Part shown: piece by piece, positions 52,157-64,000 of the stretch
How the letters are laid out: each line of letters begins with the position of its first letter
How positions within the stretch are numbered: the stretch's first letter is position 1
Assembly: GCF_021155765.1 (NCBI RefSeq)
Contig: NC_060112.1
Span: 23,214,501 to 23,278,500 of the forward strand
Source: Diprion similis
Lineage: Eukaryota; Arthropoda; Insecta; Hymenoptera; Diprionidae
Reading direction: 5' to 3'
Length of the DNA: 64,000 bases
Translations under genes and position numbers: made by a program
Notes under the pieces: generated by a model
What the model was told of the DNA's origin: nothing
The model's database searches: none
What the model saw: the letters and a program-made list of their open reading frames with translations, nothing else

Positions 52157-53169
52157 ACCTCTCTCCATCTTTCTCTCTCTCTTTGTCATTCGATCGCGTT
52201 GAGGAATTACGCGTGTCTAGAGGCTGTAACGTGAAATCGTACGACATACATCAAGCCTCAACGAGGTGCACGGAGTTACTCGTTGGGATATTGATCGCGA
52301 GAGATCAACGATACACGTATTATTAATGAACGAGAACAGGTAAAACTCCGTTCCCAAAAATTTCTGATCTCACCCTTCGGAAACCCCAGTGAAAACGTAA
52401 AAGGGCGACGCGATAAAGTGGAATATAAAATTTTTTAAACGTGATAATCGCGTTTAGTGTAGTTGATGGATTTTTTGGAAAATGGAGAAGAACGAAAGAA
52501 TTAAAAATATCAGAATACACCACTTTTTATAAAAATATATAACGCGAATAATGGTTCAAATAAACGATTTTGTTACACGTAGGTATTTTGTCTTATCTTT
52601 TCCGTATTTTGAGTCTCTCCATTTTCAAATTTTGCGTTGGCAGAGAAAAGAAAAAATGTTACCGAATCTGCTGAATATAGCGTAAGAAATGTTTCGTTAA
52701 TGCACATAATTGCAGCGCGCAGTTTTGCTTGATTGCAGTTAAGAAAAGTCCTTGTTTTGAAAATCTTTTTTTCAATCAAATAAACGTTTCTTTTGGATCG
52801 AAGAACAATTTTTTATACATTTGGCAAAGCTGATAAATCCTCTCCTTCTCTCTTTCTAATACGCGCGTAACGATTCTACTTTTAAACGTTGACGCGAAGT
52901 TTCGTGAAGAAAATATTATGCCTATGCATTTAAGAAGCTGTGGAAAATGATCCTTGCAGAGTATCATAATAATTGCATAGTAGATCGCAAGTAGAGGGTA
53001 GAATTCCTCTGATAGTCACGCGTGTGACGCTTGAAGGTAGAACTTTGAGCCAACTCGATTTGACGAGTTAAACTCATTGTCAGCCAGAGCAGCCGGTGTA
53101 CCGCATCTGCGTTCAAACACACAACCAACCGCCCAGACCCAGACACAGATAAACGGAACCAACTCACCG

Positions 53170-53500
53170 TTGGAGGATCCTGACTCACGTACGATGGCAA
53201 TCAGATGATTTAATTCCAAAGACAAACCGCGGTAAGAAGCGAGAGCACGCCTCAAGGAGAAACGCCAAGCAACGTCGAAGACGCTTCTACGTGAGCCCCG
53301 TTCGCTGCTCTTCGAGGGTGGCTTCAATTCCTCGGGGCGAGACGCGACTCTGTCCTATCCGTAAACTCTCGTCAACACCGAGTCACATCCATTCTACGGA
53401 GCAATTTTCAGTCCGTTCGAAGTTTTGCGCTCGGTATCTGAACGGCAGGGTGCTTTTCCTTTTCGAATTTTCCGAATCTTGGTTGGTTGGCTTTAAATAA
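53170..53500 (-). other. GC-richer island ending in a minus-strand splice donor: possible orphan first exon
   Basis: On the minus strand a CpG-containing stretch closes with AACG then GTGAGTTGG (GT at 53168-53167), a fair donor. A TATTTAAAG word lies at 53491-53499 and a TCAGAT initiator-like word at 53436-53441, but their 60-bp spacing is wrong for a TATA promoter. No matching acceptor or coding exon was identified to the left. Confidence 0.2.
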
Positions 53501-53509
53501 ATGAATAAG

Positions 53510-55630
53510 AATCCACTTGGGAGCAGAGATCTCTGTAGCAAGCCTAAGCTCCCGCTCAAGGGCTGTTCAGTTTGCAGTTTAAAATATTCACGCGTTTTTA
53601 ACACGGTTTTTATATATATTTCGTCCGGGGAGTAATTGTTTGAAAAAAATCTGTTGACGTGAGAAATCAGGGAGCATTGATCCAAATATTTGATACGAAA
53701 TATCAGCACCGTCTATCGAGCATTCTATCTCGGCTGTACCCGATCAGAATTTGAATTTTTGTGAGTTTTTTATCAGTGGACAATTTACACGAAATCCTCC
53801 GTCGGCGATGCCGAAATTTTTATCAAACTGCAGCATCGGTGCTGACTGATTTCTCACGCTTAGAGATTTCTTGGGAACAGTTAGTCCCAGGGTAAAATAT
53901 ATGCATCCTCAAAGTTGAGTAAAAATGTGTATATTCTAAATGGCAAACTTCACATAAATTGCGATAAGGTTTTTGGGGTTGAAACAGATACCTGCGCTTT
54001 TCAGGATATTTCTATTCATTCATTTGGAACTAACCCGCAAGGTGCATCGATGAAATTTCGAAAAATTTCAATCCAAATCCAAATCCTGCCTTAAATCTTA
54101 GACTTTTTTCACAAGCTTTTCCCTTAAATAATCTTCTCAACGATCATTGACGAAACTATCGATCCATTTTCGAATCAGCCATGTATTCAACATTAACAAT
54201 CGTGTCATCCTCCTCACACATTGATCTCAGACTTTAGATTACATATGTAATCCGCTTTAGTGTGTATCATCCACACACACCGCAGACTGCAAACTTATAC
54301 ATATATGCAATTGGCAACATATTGCCGGGCAATTTGCGCCCCTTGTGTGTCAGGGTGGTTCTGCGGCGCCTGATGATCGGCAACTCGAGCGTGAAAAGTA
54401 ACTCAAGTGTGAAATGAAAATTTATTTGGAACCGATTTTCTTATACCGCGGTCTTATGTTGCGCCCGATCCTTCCTCGCCTCGCGAGTACATCTGCCGGA
54501 AATACATCGCACACATCGTCCACCGATTTTATATGCATAATGCATTTCTGCATCCGTGATACGTCCTCTATTATGCTATTATTACGGAACTTGTCGCAGA
54601 GCGCCAGATGTTGGAACGATTACTTATAACAGATAATTCACCACTAAATCAGTTCCCGCCATGCGCCATGATCAATAAACCCTGCATGAGGAATGAAATT
54701 TATTATTACAAATTTAGACGAATATGGTTAAAGGATAATTCACCTTTTATCCAGAGTTCGTGAAGAATTTTTTCTCGATCAGAAATCATTCGGTTCAATT
54801 ATGAACATCATTCAATTATTTGATCAACGGGAACGAAAAGAAACAAATAAAAAATAAACCAAAAATTCTTAATTTATTGAAAAGGATAATTATTTCAAAC
54901 AGTCGACTGAGTGCAATCGGTTGTCATCGGTTGCATTTCGTTTAACATTTCGCAATGAATATATTTCATCAGAATGCATCAAGAGTGGTTGAAATTGCGA
55001 GACTAAATTGTTAGAAATCGGCTTTTGTCATCTGTATTAAGGAATGAACTTTGTTTTTTGATCAGACTGATTCAAACGTCGAGACACTCGCGAAGATTTG
55101 AATGGCAATATTGGAATCCGTTTTCTCCTTTGTCCTCCTTCGTCTTTTTCTTCATCATCTTCATTGTCGCATTCGCGAATGAAGTCTAACATTGAATTAA
55201 GCGACGCTTCGATACTTGAAGAGGCGAATACAAGACGTCAAAGAGCTTCTTCTTCTTTTTTTTTCTGCCGCTTCTGTAATTTCGTTGAAACGTTCGTTAT
55301 ACGCCGGGGGTCTCGGATGCTTGAGATGGGTGCAAAATCGAGCTTGAAAATGTCTGGAATCGATGAAAACCGTTTGTGCAAATTGGCGAAACGGCGAGGC
55401 CGGAGCTTTTTGCCGTGAACTTTCACCCCACTTCGTTAGCTGCAATTATGATTTCGCATTCTTGGATATTCTCGGAAAACACGATCCTCCGGTGTTTCCG
55501 AAGAGCCTCGGCCACTCGTCTCCTTACAATATTTCATACAATCTTTCGGAGGAAGACAACATGCTGTAAACAGGACAAGTGACTTTAGACTGGCCTTTGA
55601 ATTTCTCATTCTCACCAAGTTTATAAAAAA
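53510..55630. other. No feature recognised
   Basis: Mixed-composition DNA with short frames only. None shows family motifs or paired splice sites. Confidence 0.35.
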
Positions 55631-55639
55631 AAGGAAAGA

Positions 55640-56240
55640 ATAATGTCCAAGTCGAATTTCGAACTACAAATTCAGATTCGTGATTAAGGATTTTAAAGCC
55701 CTTCGGTACTGTATCACGTGGAAAAAAGGATGATTTTTTTATTTTCAACCACTATAATGGATTCACCATTACCAGTTTTGGAAATCTGAGTTTGGATTCG
55801 TTATCGGTGACACAGAAAACATCCGTCTACCAATTTCTACCAAAATTGGAATATTTTTGCACTTTTTTTTCCACCATATTGAAGAAATTGATGAGTACCA
55901 ATTTTCATTGAGTTCAAATTTTTTTAGTTTTTTTTTCAACTTATTCAATACGGCAAATCTAAATTTTTCAAAATTGACCTCAGATTCGTGATTAGCGACC
56001 CAAAAATCCTTACGGTGCTAATTTCCAGTCAAATCAATCCATTCGTTCTCAAGATATCATCGATTTCATTTGGTTTTTTTGGGATTTTGTTATTTAAATA
56101 ATTGAAAAAGTACCGAGCCGATCGAAACCAAAATCTAACAAGTTCTAAGTTTGGAAAAACTGCGTAGGTTGAGATCAAAATCATTGAAATCTGGTGACTC
56201 GTTTTCCAGATATCGCTGGACAAAAAAATTGATCATATAC
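55640..56240 (+). repeat. Three diverged repeat modules around an ATTCGTGATTAGCGACC-type core
   Basis: Core words at 55675 (ATTCGTGATTAAGG), 55796 (ATTCGTTATCGGTGAC) and 55984 (ATTCGTGATTAGCGACC) are each followed by AAAA-C and then by an AATTTC-ACCAAA/AGTCAAAT block. I recognise this as a dispersed repeat type common in arthropod genomes, here as a decayed array with uneven spacing (about 120 and 188 bp). Its origin is not known to me. Confidence 0.5.
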
Positions 56241-56939
56241 AGACGTTAATTCATCCGAAAATTGTTAGAAGTGATTTTCTGGATCTTGAAACGTCGAGAT
56301 CTAGTAGGAACACAACTTTTCACTTTCATGGTTATTACAACAACCTCGTTTTTTCCCTGAAAACAGAAAAACGATGAATTGAAAATGTGAACTATCGGAA
56401 AGTATAATCACACGAATTATTGTAAAAATGAACAATAACGTGATATCTCATTGTCTGGTAATTATGAGAATACTTGAATCGTTATTGTAAAATAAATTAA
56501 TTCGAGTATAGAATCTTCTGTATAATAATTATAAATAATAAAGTATATATCGACGTAATTTTTTTCTCCGTCTACATCTCATCCGAGAAAAGAAATTCCA
56601 GCTCGCAAAAGTGAAAGGAGTTGGAAAAATGGAGATTCAAGAGAGGACAAAAGGAAAGAGCGAAAAGACGATACTCGAAAAATCGCACCTGATGTTTTTA
56701 AAGCTCTGACAAGCTCGTTAAAAATGACGTATCTCTGTAATACCGTCGGCAGCCATGAGGGTATTGCCTTCGCCGTCCCGCCAGGCGTACCTTTAATAAG
56801 GAGTGTCGTTTCATCATTTTTTCACCCCCTCTTGAACCTTCGGCGAAGTTTTTCCTCCCCCCGTTTCCGCCCCTCCCTTCGTCTTCTCCTCTTCGTCTTT
56901 TACAAGCTCTGACCCTGCCGGCTTGCTTTTCCAAAATTT

Positions 56940-57227
56940 ATGGCGTGCGAGCCGTTGGTTACAGGTTACAAGATCCAACGCCAAACTGTCCGCGAAATCA
57001 AAATCATTCGCTCGCCAAGGAGAAGATCGAGAGAAAAAGCTGCTTCCTGCTATATTTTAGCCTCGATTGGTGATAATATTCTTATTATTCTCATTATCAC
57101 GATAATTTTTTCCATTGCTGTTTACGCAGCAGCGAAATTTTTGCACTGGCTAAAAAACGGAAATAAATATTATCAATTTTATTTGCAACGATGCAATTAT
57201 CAACCCTGTAATTTTACTTCGATATAA
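56940..57227 (+). CDS. Candidate 95-aa single-pass membrane protein, unknown
   Basis: An ATG-started frame directly after a C- and T-rich, GC-richer island. It has a basic N-terminal half (RSPRRRSREK near residues 25-34), then one long hydrophobic segment (about 38-67, including ILIILIITIIFSIAV) and a polar tail with two Cys. I do not recognise a family. The AT-rich codons in the hydrophobic segment could produce such a helix by chance, and no poly(A) signal or splice context supports it. Confidence 0.15.
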   Translation: MACEPLVTGYKIQRQTVREIKIIRSPRRRSREKAASCYILASIGDNILIILIITIIFSIAVYAAAKFLHWLKNGNKYYQFYLQRCNYQPCNFTSI

Positions 57228-57884
57228 AAATTGTGTTTATAATTTCTTTTCGTGAATTAATATTTATTACACACACTGAGAAAAATTAATCATTACTTTT
57301 TGCAAAGACAATATTATTACAATCTGACTTATTATAGTATGGCTGTTAGATAGCTATTCAAAAATTATGTGAATCAATTTATTTTTTGGGTGGAAAAAAT
57401 TTCAGTCGATCTGTCGAACAGAATATAATAATGTCTTATCATTATGGCGTGAGAATCGTATTTAATAATAAGTTTTGTTAAATCGGATGAAAAGTTTCCG
57501 AAACACGTAATAATTCGTGGCAAATAGAAAAAAAAAAAAAAAAACAATTCTAAATACCTATATATCGAAGTTTGCGATGAATAATCGAAGAAAAGAATTA
57601 GAAAACTGCCATTAAAAATGAATAAATAAATAATTCTTCCTTTAAAAAGGCCAATGTTATCTCAAAAAAAAGAAGAAAAACACAACATTTGAAAAGAAAT
57701 TGTATTCAGGGACTTTTTAATTTTCTTCTTTGATTATAATCTTCTTGCCGAATTTCTGCCATTTTGGAAAAATTTCGCTTAACAAGCATGAAACACAGAT
57801 TTGTAAACAAATGAATATAAAGACGGGATGATTTTCCGATGGAACCGGAGAAGTGGTCTAAGGGAAAATCAACCCCTGAAACGG

Positions 57885-57985
57885 GGCGAGGATCACGTGA
57901 CCGGAGAATAGGGATGGAAAGAGCTGTATTGAGCGTAGCCAGATAGTGTCGCCATTTTGGGCGCGAAATTTCTTTAAAGTATGAA
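57885..57985. promoter_or_regulatory. Possible promoter: CACGTGACC E-box and CGCCATTTTGGGCGC block
   Basis: ATCACGTGACCGG is followed within 60 bp by GTGTCGCCATTTTGGGCGCGAAAT, resembling YY1-like and E2F-like sites in AT-rich surroundings. No gene start is evident on either side. Confidence 0.2.
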
Positions 57986-58754
57986 ACGAAGAGCGAAGAA
58001 AAATTTGTTTTATTACTTTGTTATTATTTTATTTATTTATTTTTTTAGTAAATAATGAAGAAAAGATAAAAGGAATTAAACAAAGCGATTCGGAACGACG
58101 GAAAGGAATGTAAAAAAGAAAGAAGAGCATTGAAAATTATATCTATTACAATCCGACGCGGGGAAAAATAATTGACGTTGTATAAAAATTGCTTGCTGAA
58201 ATTTTTTCGAATCTGAATTTGCGTATATACTTACGTGTATCGCCGCAGGCGTTTGTTAGTTGCTATTTCCTTCCACTTTACCTTCGGGCGAATATGCATG
58301 ATATTATCCGTCTAACTTTTTACTTCCGAGTTTTGATTTGTTTTCATTTTCCTCTCTTTTCTTCTACTGTCTTTCGATTATTCTTGTCTAATCACTTTCG
58401 TCGCCAACAGAATATATATGTATGTACGTATAATTTTCAACGATCACGATCGAAAGTAAGTGAAACGAAATATATTTAAAACATATTTATAACCTATGGA
58501 TAAAATGTATCCGAACGTATATTTATACTTTTAAAACATATAAACGGAAGAGAGGTGAATAGGAGGAAGCCAAGGACAGGAAGAAGGCGAATAAACGGTG
58601 CGCGGATAATAAATTAATATAGCGAGTGTGTAGCTGCATTGCTGCAAAATTCAGAGTGCGACGTCCCGGCAAACTAACTGTCGTAAATATAAAAGCTTGC
58701 AGTTTTTATTTTATTTCCATTTATATGTGTGTATACTGTATATATATATATATT

Positions 58755-58830
58755 AGGGTGGCGCAATAAAACCGACTATTTTTTTTTTTTTTTTTTTTTT
58801 TCGTCTAGTGTGACAAAATGTTAGTTTTCG
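58755..58830 (+). repeat. Possible dispersed-repeat end AGGGTGGCGCAATAAAACCGAC plus T25
   Basis: The AGGGTGG start followed by an A-rich then T-rich run resembles a similar AGGGTGGTCAAATATTGACT plus T-run at about 21629. A shared repeat family is suspected from two examples only. Confidence 0.3.
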
Positions 58831-59519
58831 ATGTTTGTATACTTGATTCGCAGTAATTTTCAACAACGTTACTGAATTACTTAGTGAATTTTTGTAAATT
58901 TAAAGATAACGAAATTTCGTTGACATTGGATGAGAAATTTTTCGACCAGTTCAGAAATTTTAGTTTCAATTTTTTTCCCCTCACTTTTCATTTTCGATTT
59001 GATTTTTTTTTTTTTTTTTTTTTTTTTTCATTTTTAATATTTTAGCCTGATAACGATATTCCGATTGCATGTTTCTTACGCACTCTGTACCTACTATCAA
59101 ATACGTGGATACCCTGCGATACAAAAGATCGAAGGAAATAAAAATAGACATGAAGAATATAGTTATGCACGATGCCGCGTCGTAATAAAAACGTGGCCGC
59201 GGTAAAATTATTTCCAGGCAAATATATATATATATTCATATATACTACGTAGGTATATATCTGCCATAATATATGTGGAAAAGACGGGTTTAATGACTCA
59301 TCGTTTTACGATCCTTTTTCGAGGACATTTTGCGCCCGCATGCATCGGTTTCTATGTACCTCGCGCTAAGTTCCGCCCATTAAAGACCGAAGTCTGTCAA
59401 AAACTTTCCCCGTTTCGACCTTTTCCTCTGTATACATATGTTTATACATACTACATACATACTCATATATATATATATATATGTATACACACACATAGTT
59501 TTACTAGCGATAAAATAAA

Positions 59520-59545
59520 GGGGGGGGGGGGGGGGGGGGGGGGGG
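59520..59545. repeat. G26 homopolymer
   Basis: Twenty-six consecutive G, preceded by TA and CA microsatellite tracts (59464-59498). Length is probably unstable and hard to sequence; a G-quadruplex is possible on the plus strand. Confidence 0.9.
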
Positions 59546-59838
59546 TGGAAATGGCTGTCGAGGAAATATCTTCGAACATTCGACGTATATATCAGAAACA
59601 GCTGGATTATAAATAAAATGGGTTTTTCAAAGCTCGAGTATTTCTTTGGTTCACTCATTTCGTCTGGTTTTTGTTTGTTTTCTTTTTTTTTTTTTTTGTT
59701 TTTTTTTTCCTGACCGTTTCCAGCTCCGGTCGATCGATTTTTCCATCGATTAACGAAACTTCAGGAAAATCCAGCCTCCGATTAAAGTTCGAGTCTAACT
59801 TGGTTTACGATATTTTCTATCTACTATAGCATATTGTA

Positions 59839-59841
<3 letters not shown>

Positions 59842-59882
<41 letters not shown>
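59842..59882. repeat. (TA)n microsatellite
   Basis: About 20 AT dinucleotides without interruption; a shorter one lies at 61504-61532. Confidence 0.95.
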
Positions 59883-59887
<5 letters not shown>

Positions 59888-60389
59888 TTCGTGATTATTA
59901 CGAAATGAGGTTATTTTGATTATTGACATTACGTCAAAACGATAACTGAATTGATATTTGAATGTTAATTTTCCCCGAGTCTCGTGCTGATTGCAATTTT
60001 CAGACCCGTAAGCCTGTAATGTTTTTTTTTGTTTGTTTTTTTTTTTTCAAAAACTTCTTTGCCTCAAAGACTACGGTATGAAAGCTGCAGGATCTCATTT
60101 TGGAAGGTCTTTCGTCCTTTGTACAAGGCCAAAGCGTAGCTGCTGAAAACGTGTGAAAAGCCTCTTTTCTCTAAACCAGTTATACGTGTAATTCGCAAAC
60201 AAGACGGGTGATATTCGTAATTACTCTCTTGATCCTGATTCTAAAGGGAGTTTAAAATAAAAAGATTTTCATGTTACAGAAACTCTGCTTAATATCCATA
60301 AGCTAAACGATTTGGAGAAAATTTCTGGCCTTTGCAATTTATCGCAGGCTAAATATATTTTTGCATGTTATCTTGGTGTTCGGTACAAA

Positions 60390-60560
60390 GTCCGTGACAA
60401 ATTCGAGGACATTTTTAGGTTATTCAAGGACATTGAAAACAGAATATTTCCAGGACACATGAAAAATTCAAAGACATTGAAAATAAAATATTTCCAGGAC
60501 ACAAAAAAAATTCAAGAATAGTTTCTATGACTTTCGAAGGACAGGCAAAATTCAAGGACC
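60390..60560 (+). repeat. TTCAAGGACATT repeat block with a 44-bp tandem duplication
   Basis: Units starting at 60424 and 60468 are near-identical over 44 bp (TTCAARGACATTGAAAA...TATTTCCAGGACACA). Related half-units lie before (AATTCGAGGACATTTTTAGG) and after (AATTCAAGGACCTTTCC). This is the pattern of a widespread dispersed repeat, and the open frame across it is a by-product. Confidence 0.65.
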
Positions 60561-60699
60561 TTTCCAAAACCGATGGGCACCATGAAGGCGATCATTATGC
60601 GAGGAATCTCGATGGGACAGAAGACCGAAAGCGGAATCTCTAGTTATTCCTATGCAATATTTTCAGCTTATGCAAAGTGTCGGAAATTAAATTTAACCA

Positions 60700-60900
60700 T
60701 GAGTTTTTTTTTTTTTTTTTTTGTTTTGTTTTGTTTTGGCGCCGCCCGTCGCGTTCCAGCTCTTCTGCAGGTTTCCCTCGGGAATCACTTCCCGGGTTCG
60801 ACGCGGTTTCTGCAGCGTCGTTGCCTCCCTGGGGACGCCGATGTTGGCTTAGGCTGACGACGTTACCTTCGAGCGATTATGCAAGGTGAATATTTTTGCA
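60700..60900. other. GC-rich island after a T run
   Basis: After a long T tract and (GTTTT)n comes about 150 bp of CpG-rich sequence (GGCGCCGCCCGTCGCG onward). Open frames on it have no recognisable content. It could be a promoter or part of a repeat. Confidence 0.25.
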
Positions 60901-61500
60901 TTCCTTCCTTACGCCTCTTTTCCTTCCTTTTTTCCCATCCTTACGAAGCCCTTTCGACATTCATTCTCGTCTCAGCGTTTTTCGTTTTCGGATTCCCTTA
61001 ATGTCAGTTCAAATCGTACAAGTTCATAAAAGTTTTTCATTTTTTTCGGACGAATTTTTTCAACACTCAATTTAATGATGAAACGGTGACCAATTTTTGC
61101 AGTTGAAAAGCAGCTGTAAGTAGGTATTATTGTGCATTGAGTATTGTTACAATTTGTTGAATTCGGTGAATTTTTATTACAAACGTTGTGTAAATTTGTA
61201 ATATGTAATAATTGGGAAATAAATTGTATAAATTGTACTCGTGTTTTGCAAGTATGCTGAAATAAAATTGACATTACGATTCTATTTTGTAGACGAAACG
61301 AAACAAAATACTGATTACATTTGTAATTTATAAGTGAGATGAAATAAAATACGAATTACATTTATATTTTGAAATTGAATTGGTTTAATTACAATTCTCG
61401 TGAGTAATCGAAATTTATTGCCCTTTATTCAAGTCGCAATTACAATTGTCATATGTATAGTCAATACATGATTTTCATTCGATCAAATTGGAATATTCTA

Positions 61501-61535
<35 letters not shown>

Positions 61536-61700
61536 CAATCCGCTCTGCAGACGAACATAAAATTTCTAAAAACTAAAAAATGTTATCAAGTTCAAAATTT
61601 GTACTTCAGAATCGTTTAAATTTCAGATTAATTCTCTTTACGTATTTCCATATTTGTATTAAATTAACCGTAAAATTTTTGGAACAGAAGAAGCCTCGGA
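60900..61700. other. AT-rich DNA without recognised feature
   Basis: Contains (TA)n at 61504-61532 and several AATAAA-like words, but no gene to assign them to. Confidence 0.4.
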
Positions 61701-61921
61701 GAGAGGAGGAGGTGTTTCAGCACGTGTTTCAGAGTAGAGCTGAAGTTAATGAATGAAGAGAAGAGATAATAAAATAAATGAGAGGGACTGTTTCCTGCTT
61801 GTAAAATATTTTCGAGAGAGTGAATTGTAATTCCGTGGTGGATCAGTGGCGGCGCACCTGTTCACTCAGTCAAACCGGAGAGTTTAATTGTTTACACAAC
61901 GTGCCGGATAGGCTGTGAGAA

Positions 61922-61925
<4 letters not shown>

Positions 61926-61956
<31 letters not shown>
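61926..61956. repeat. (GA)n tract, possible GAGA-factor site
   Basis: About 15 GA dinucleotides at the left edge of a GC-richer stretch (61980-62280). GA tracts like this are common at insect promoters, which would fit a first exon just to the right. Confidence 0.6.
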
Positions 61957-61960
<4 letters not shown>

Positions 61961-62122
61961 AGAGGGTTTATTCTGATCGCTACACGAGCGCTTCTATCCG
62001 GTCCCGGGTTAATTCGATCAGACCGCAGCAGGCAGCGACGAGACGGGAGAAGAAAATATTATATCGTAAGAATAGAAGGGGTTGGTGGTTGTCAGTAGCG
62101 AAAGAACAATGAAGAAGCAACA

Positions 62123-62314
62123 ATGGCGGGAGGCGTCGAGGGCATTACGCAGCTGTCTGAGTCTCGCCTGTTGATAAATGAAGGCCCATTAACTGAAAAC
62201 CAAAATATTCATTTAAATTTAATATCCCGCCGGGGCGCCGCGACGCCTAAAAACTCCGATCGCACGCCGGCTACCCGCGCCAAAATATTATATATATATA
62301 TACGCCGAGGTTAA
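62123..62314 (+). CDS. Candidate first coding exon or short ORF, 63 aa
   Basis: An ATG in good context (CAACAATGGCGG) starts MAGGVEGITQLSESRLLINE. The first 27 residues look protein-like, then the frame runs into AT repeats before TAA, so a real exon would have to splice out earlier. I found no convincing donor. An upstream out-of-frame ATG at 62109 opens a 21-codon frame. Only the preceding GA tract and GC content support it. Confidence 0.15.
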   Translation: MAGGVEGITQLSESRLLINEGPLTENQNIHLNLISRRGAATPKNSDRTPATRAKILYIYIRRG

Positions 62315-62319
62315 TGTAG

Positions 62320-63370
62320 ATAAATGAGAGTCACCCGTTATACATATCGTAAGGCATTATGCATACGCGTAAACTTCGTCGAAGCAAAATACGTTCCGGA
62401 ATTCAGGTCCATTTTTTTCCTTCTCTTTACCTTCGTTTTTGCCATTTTTTTATTTATTTATTTGTCTACCGATTTTTTTTTTTGTTTTTTTTTTTTTTTT
62501 TTTCTCTTACACTTTATCTTCATTATTTTATTTTTGTCATATTTTATTTACACTTTCACGTATGCTATTGTTTTCGGAAATCGTTCATCATTTTTGTTCC
62601 TTTTCAGAGATATTCAAATTTTCCAATTCTTACCACAAGCATATGCAATAATCTATGTCTAAGAGAACTTAAACTTGATATTAAAAATTATTTATTAATA
62701 TCTGTCGAGTGAGAATTATATACGGTTTATTGTATCGGGCTGATAATAGATTCAAAAAAAAAAAAAAAAATTTCTAACTCGGCTTTTGTAAAGAAAACAG
62801 AAGGAAGAAATCAGAGATTTCGTAATAAAATTTAACGTGAAAGGATGTAGAGGGTGAAAGTAAAGAAATGAAAAGAAAAGAAGAAAAAAGACGAAGAAAA
62901 AACAGAGAACATCCTTCGAGTTCGAATAAATTCAAGAAAAAAGCTCGAATCGGTCCAATCATAATCAAAATTCAAGGTCGAGCAAATAATTACCTCTGTT
63001 CACTGACTTTTTCTTTCTAATTCCGAGAATCTCTTGCGAATCGTTTGCTGAATACAAAGATGTATTATGTATAATACAATATTATATATTTCCAAGAAAA
63101 CAATATGCTTGATCGAGTATTATTTATTAATATTATTATATCTGGTTGATTTGACGTCGTTGTAATTATTTCGGTGTAGAAAAAAAAAAAACAAACAAAA
63201 TGTCAGGCAGCGATAAAGAGTTTGTTTTTCTTTTTTCTTTCTTCGAAGGTACCCAATGGGGTATGTTTTTTTTTCTCTTTTTTTTTTTTATCTTTCTTCA
63301 AACTCCTTTCACCAAAATCCCGAAAAATATCGCCTAGTATTTAAACGGGTTTAATTTATTTTTTTTTCTT
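62320..63370. other. T- and A-rich DNA, no gene
   Basis: Long poly-T, poly-A and purine-rich runs. The open frames are homopolymer artefacts (Phe, Leu or Lys rich). Confidence 0.6.
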
Positions 63371-63374
63371 TTCT

Positions 63375-64000
63375 TATTCCCAAGCCGCGGAGACGTTTTG
63401 ACTTGGTCCAGGATGCTGATGGATAAGGTAGACGGTGGTTGGACTGCAATTTTCCACGGTGCGTGCTCAAGGGGCGAAAGTCGGGCCTACGGGACACAAG
63501 GTACAGGAGCACATACACAGAGCGAAGGAATCCAGGTATTACAGATACTCACGCAGGCAGGGATGCCGACGCAGGGGGTGCAGGCCGCAAGCTCGAATTG
63601 GAATAACTACGTGTCATCCGTTCTCGGGAGGGTTGAAAAGGGGTGGCGGTCGTAGGAGAAAACGAGACCGGTTCGCTCTCTCTCTCTCTACCTCGCATGA
63701 GTTACTCGGAATGAACTATATGTATAGGGAAGAACAAAGAGCCTCGGCGCTTCAGTGTTGCGAGCTACTTCAGTTTACTAATGAACCCAGCTGGGTGTAC
63801 GCTTGAGTTAGGGGGCACTTTTACTTCGGGAACGAGACACAAGGCGGGCCGAGTCGAGCTGCCTAGTCTTGCCTGGCCTGTCTGTCTGCGTCGACAACAA
63901 TGCGCCCTTTTTTCTCTGACGAACAAGGAAAAAGGTGTGTGCTGGGGAATAAGGTTATTCGAGATGAGGAGGATGAGGATATGATATCTGCAGAGTGAAA
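63375..64000. other. GC-richer island at the right edge
   Basis: About 600 bp of clearly higher GC, including CT-rich runs. Several overlapping frames are open, none with a recognisable domain. It may be the start of a gene that continues beyond the window. Confidence 0.3.

Noticed and set aside
53000-53200. Minus-strand DPPTVSWF words resembling the elongase second exon start
   Set aside because: No HVYHH, LLDTVFF or GPxxM segment follows and a splice donor interrupts it at once; the likeness is chance.
62359-62712. 117-aa Phe-rich frame
   Set aside because: It reads across poly-T runs; the composition is an artefact of homopolymers.

Overview
The window is AT-rich animal nuclear DNA with spliceosomal introns, microsatellites and long homopolymer runs. 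Gene content and intron sizes point to an insect; a hymenopteran is plausible but not proven. All gene models below were assembled by hand from reading frames, GT/AG junctions and phase bookkeeping. Every junction in the four main genes keeps the frame open from ATG to stop.

Left third (about 1.5-23 kb): three complete paralogous ELO-family fatty-acid elongase genes stand head to tail on the minus strand. In transcription order they are elongase C (19839-22821), B (13010-16167) and A (1581-5059), of 283, 282 and 265 aa. All carry the HVYHH metal-binding box, an LLDTVFF segment and an MYSxY segment. They share a first coding exon that ends in phase 1 just before an Asp-Pro codon pair, but downstream introns differ: A has 5, B has 4, C has 2 within the coding region. 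An 804-bp symmetrical foldback element fills most of one intron of A. Intron 2 of C and the DNA upstream of its first coding exon each hold a copy of a ~570-bp duplication. Its open frame differs at only 3 of about 300 positions, while the flanking part is clearly more diverged.

Middle (23-38.5 kb): no confident coding gene. It may hold a noncoding 5' exon of elongase C (29.4-29.8 kb), a 518-bp inverted-repeat element (30.3-30.8 kb), palindromic NRF-1-type sites and simple repeats.

Right-middle (38.5-48.2 kb): one six-exon plus-strand gene for a caspase-activated DNase (DFF40/CAD, Drep4 type), 461 aa, with an N-terminal CIDE-N domain and a C-terminal nuclease domain. An extra ~115-residue acidic insert in the nuclease region carries three DETD caspase-type tetrapeptides.

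Right (48.2-64 kb): no confident gene. It contains dispersed-repeat modules, homopolymers (C24, G26), long TA and GA tracts, and some GC-richer islands (about 53.0-53.5, 56.7-57.0, 60.7-60.9, 61.7-62.3 and 63.4-64.0 kb) that may be promoters or first exons of genes lying outside the window.

The elongases act in very-long-chain lipid synthesis in the ER; the DNase acts in apoptotic chromatin cleavage. Nothing links the two functionally, so they appear to be ordinary neighbours.
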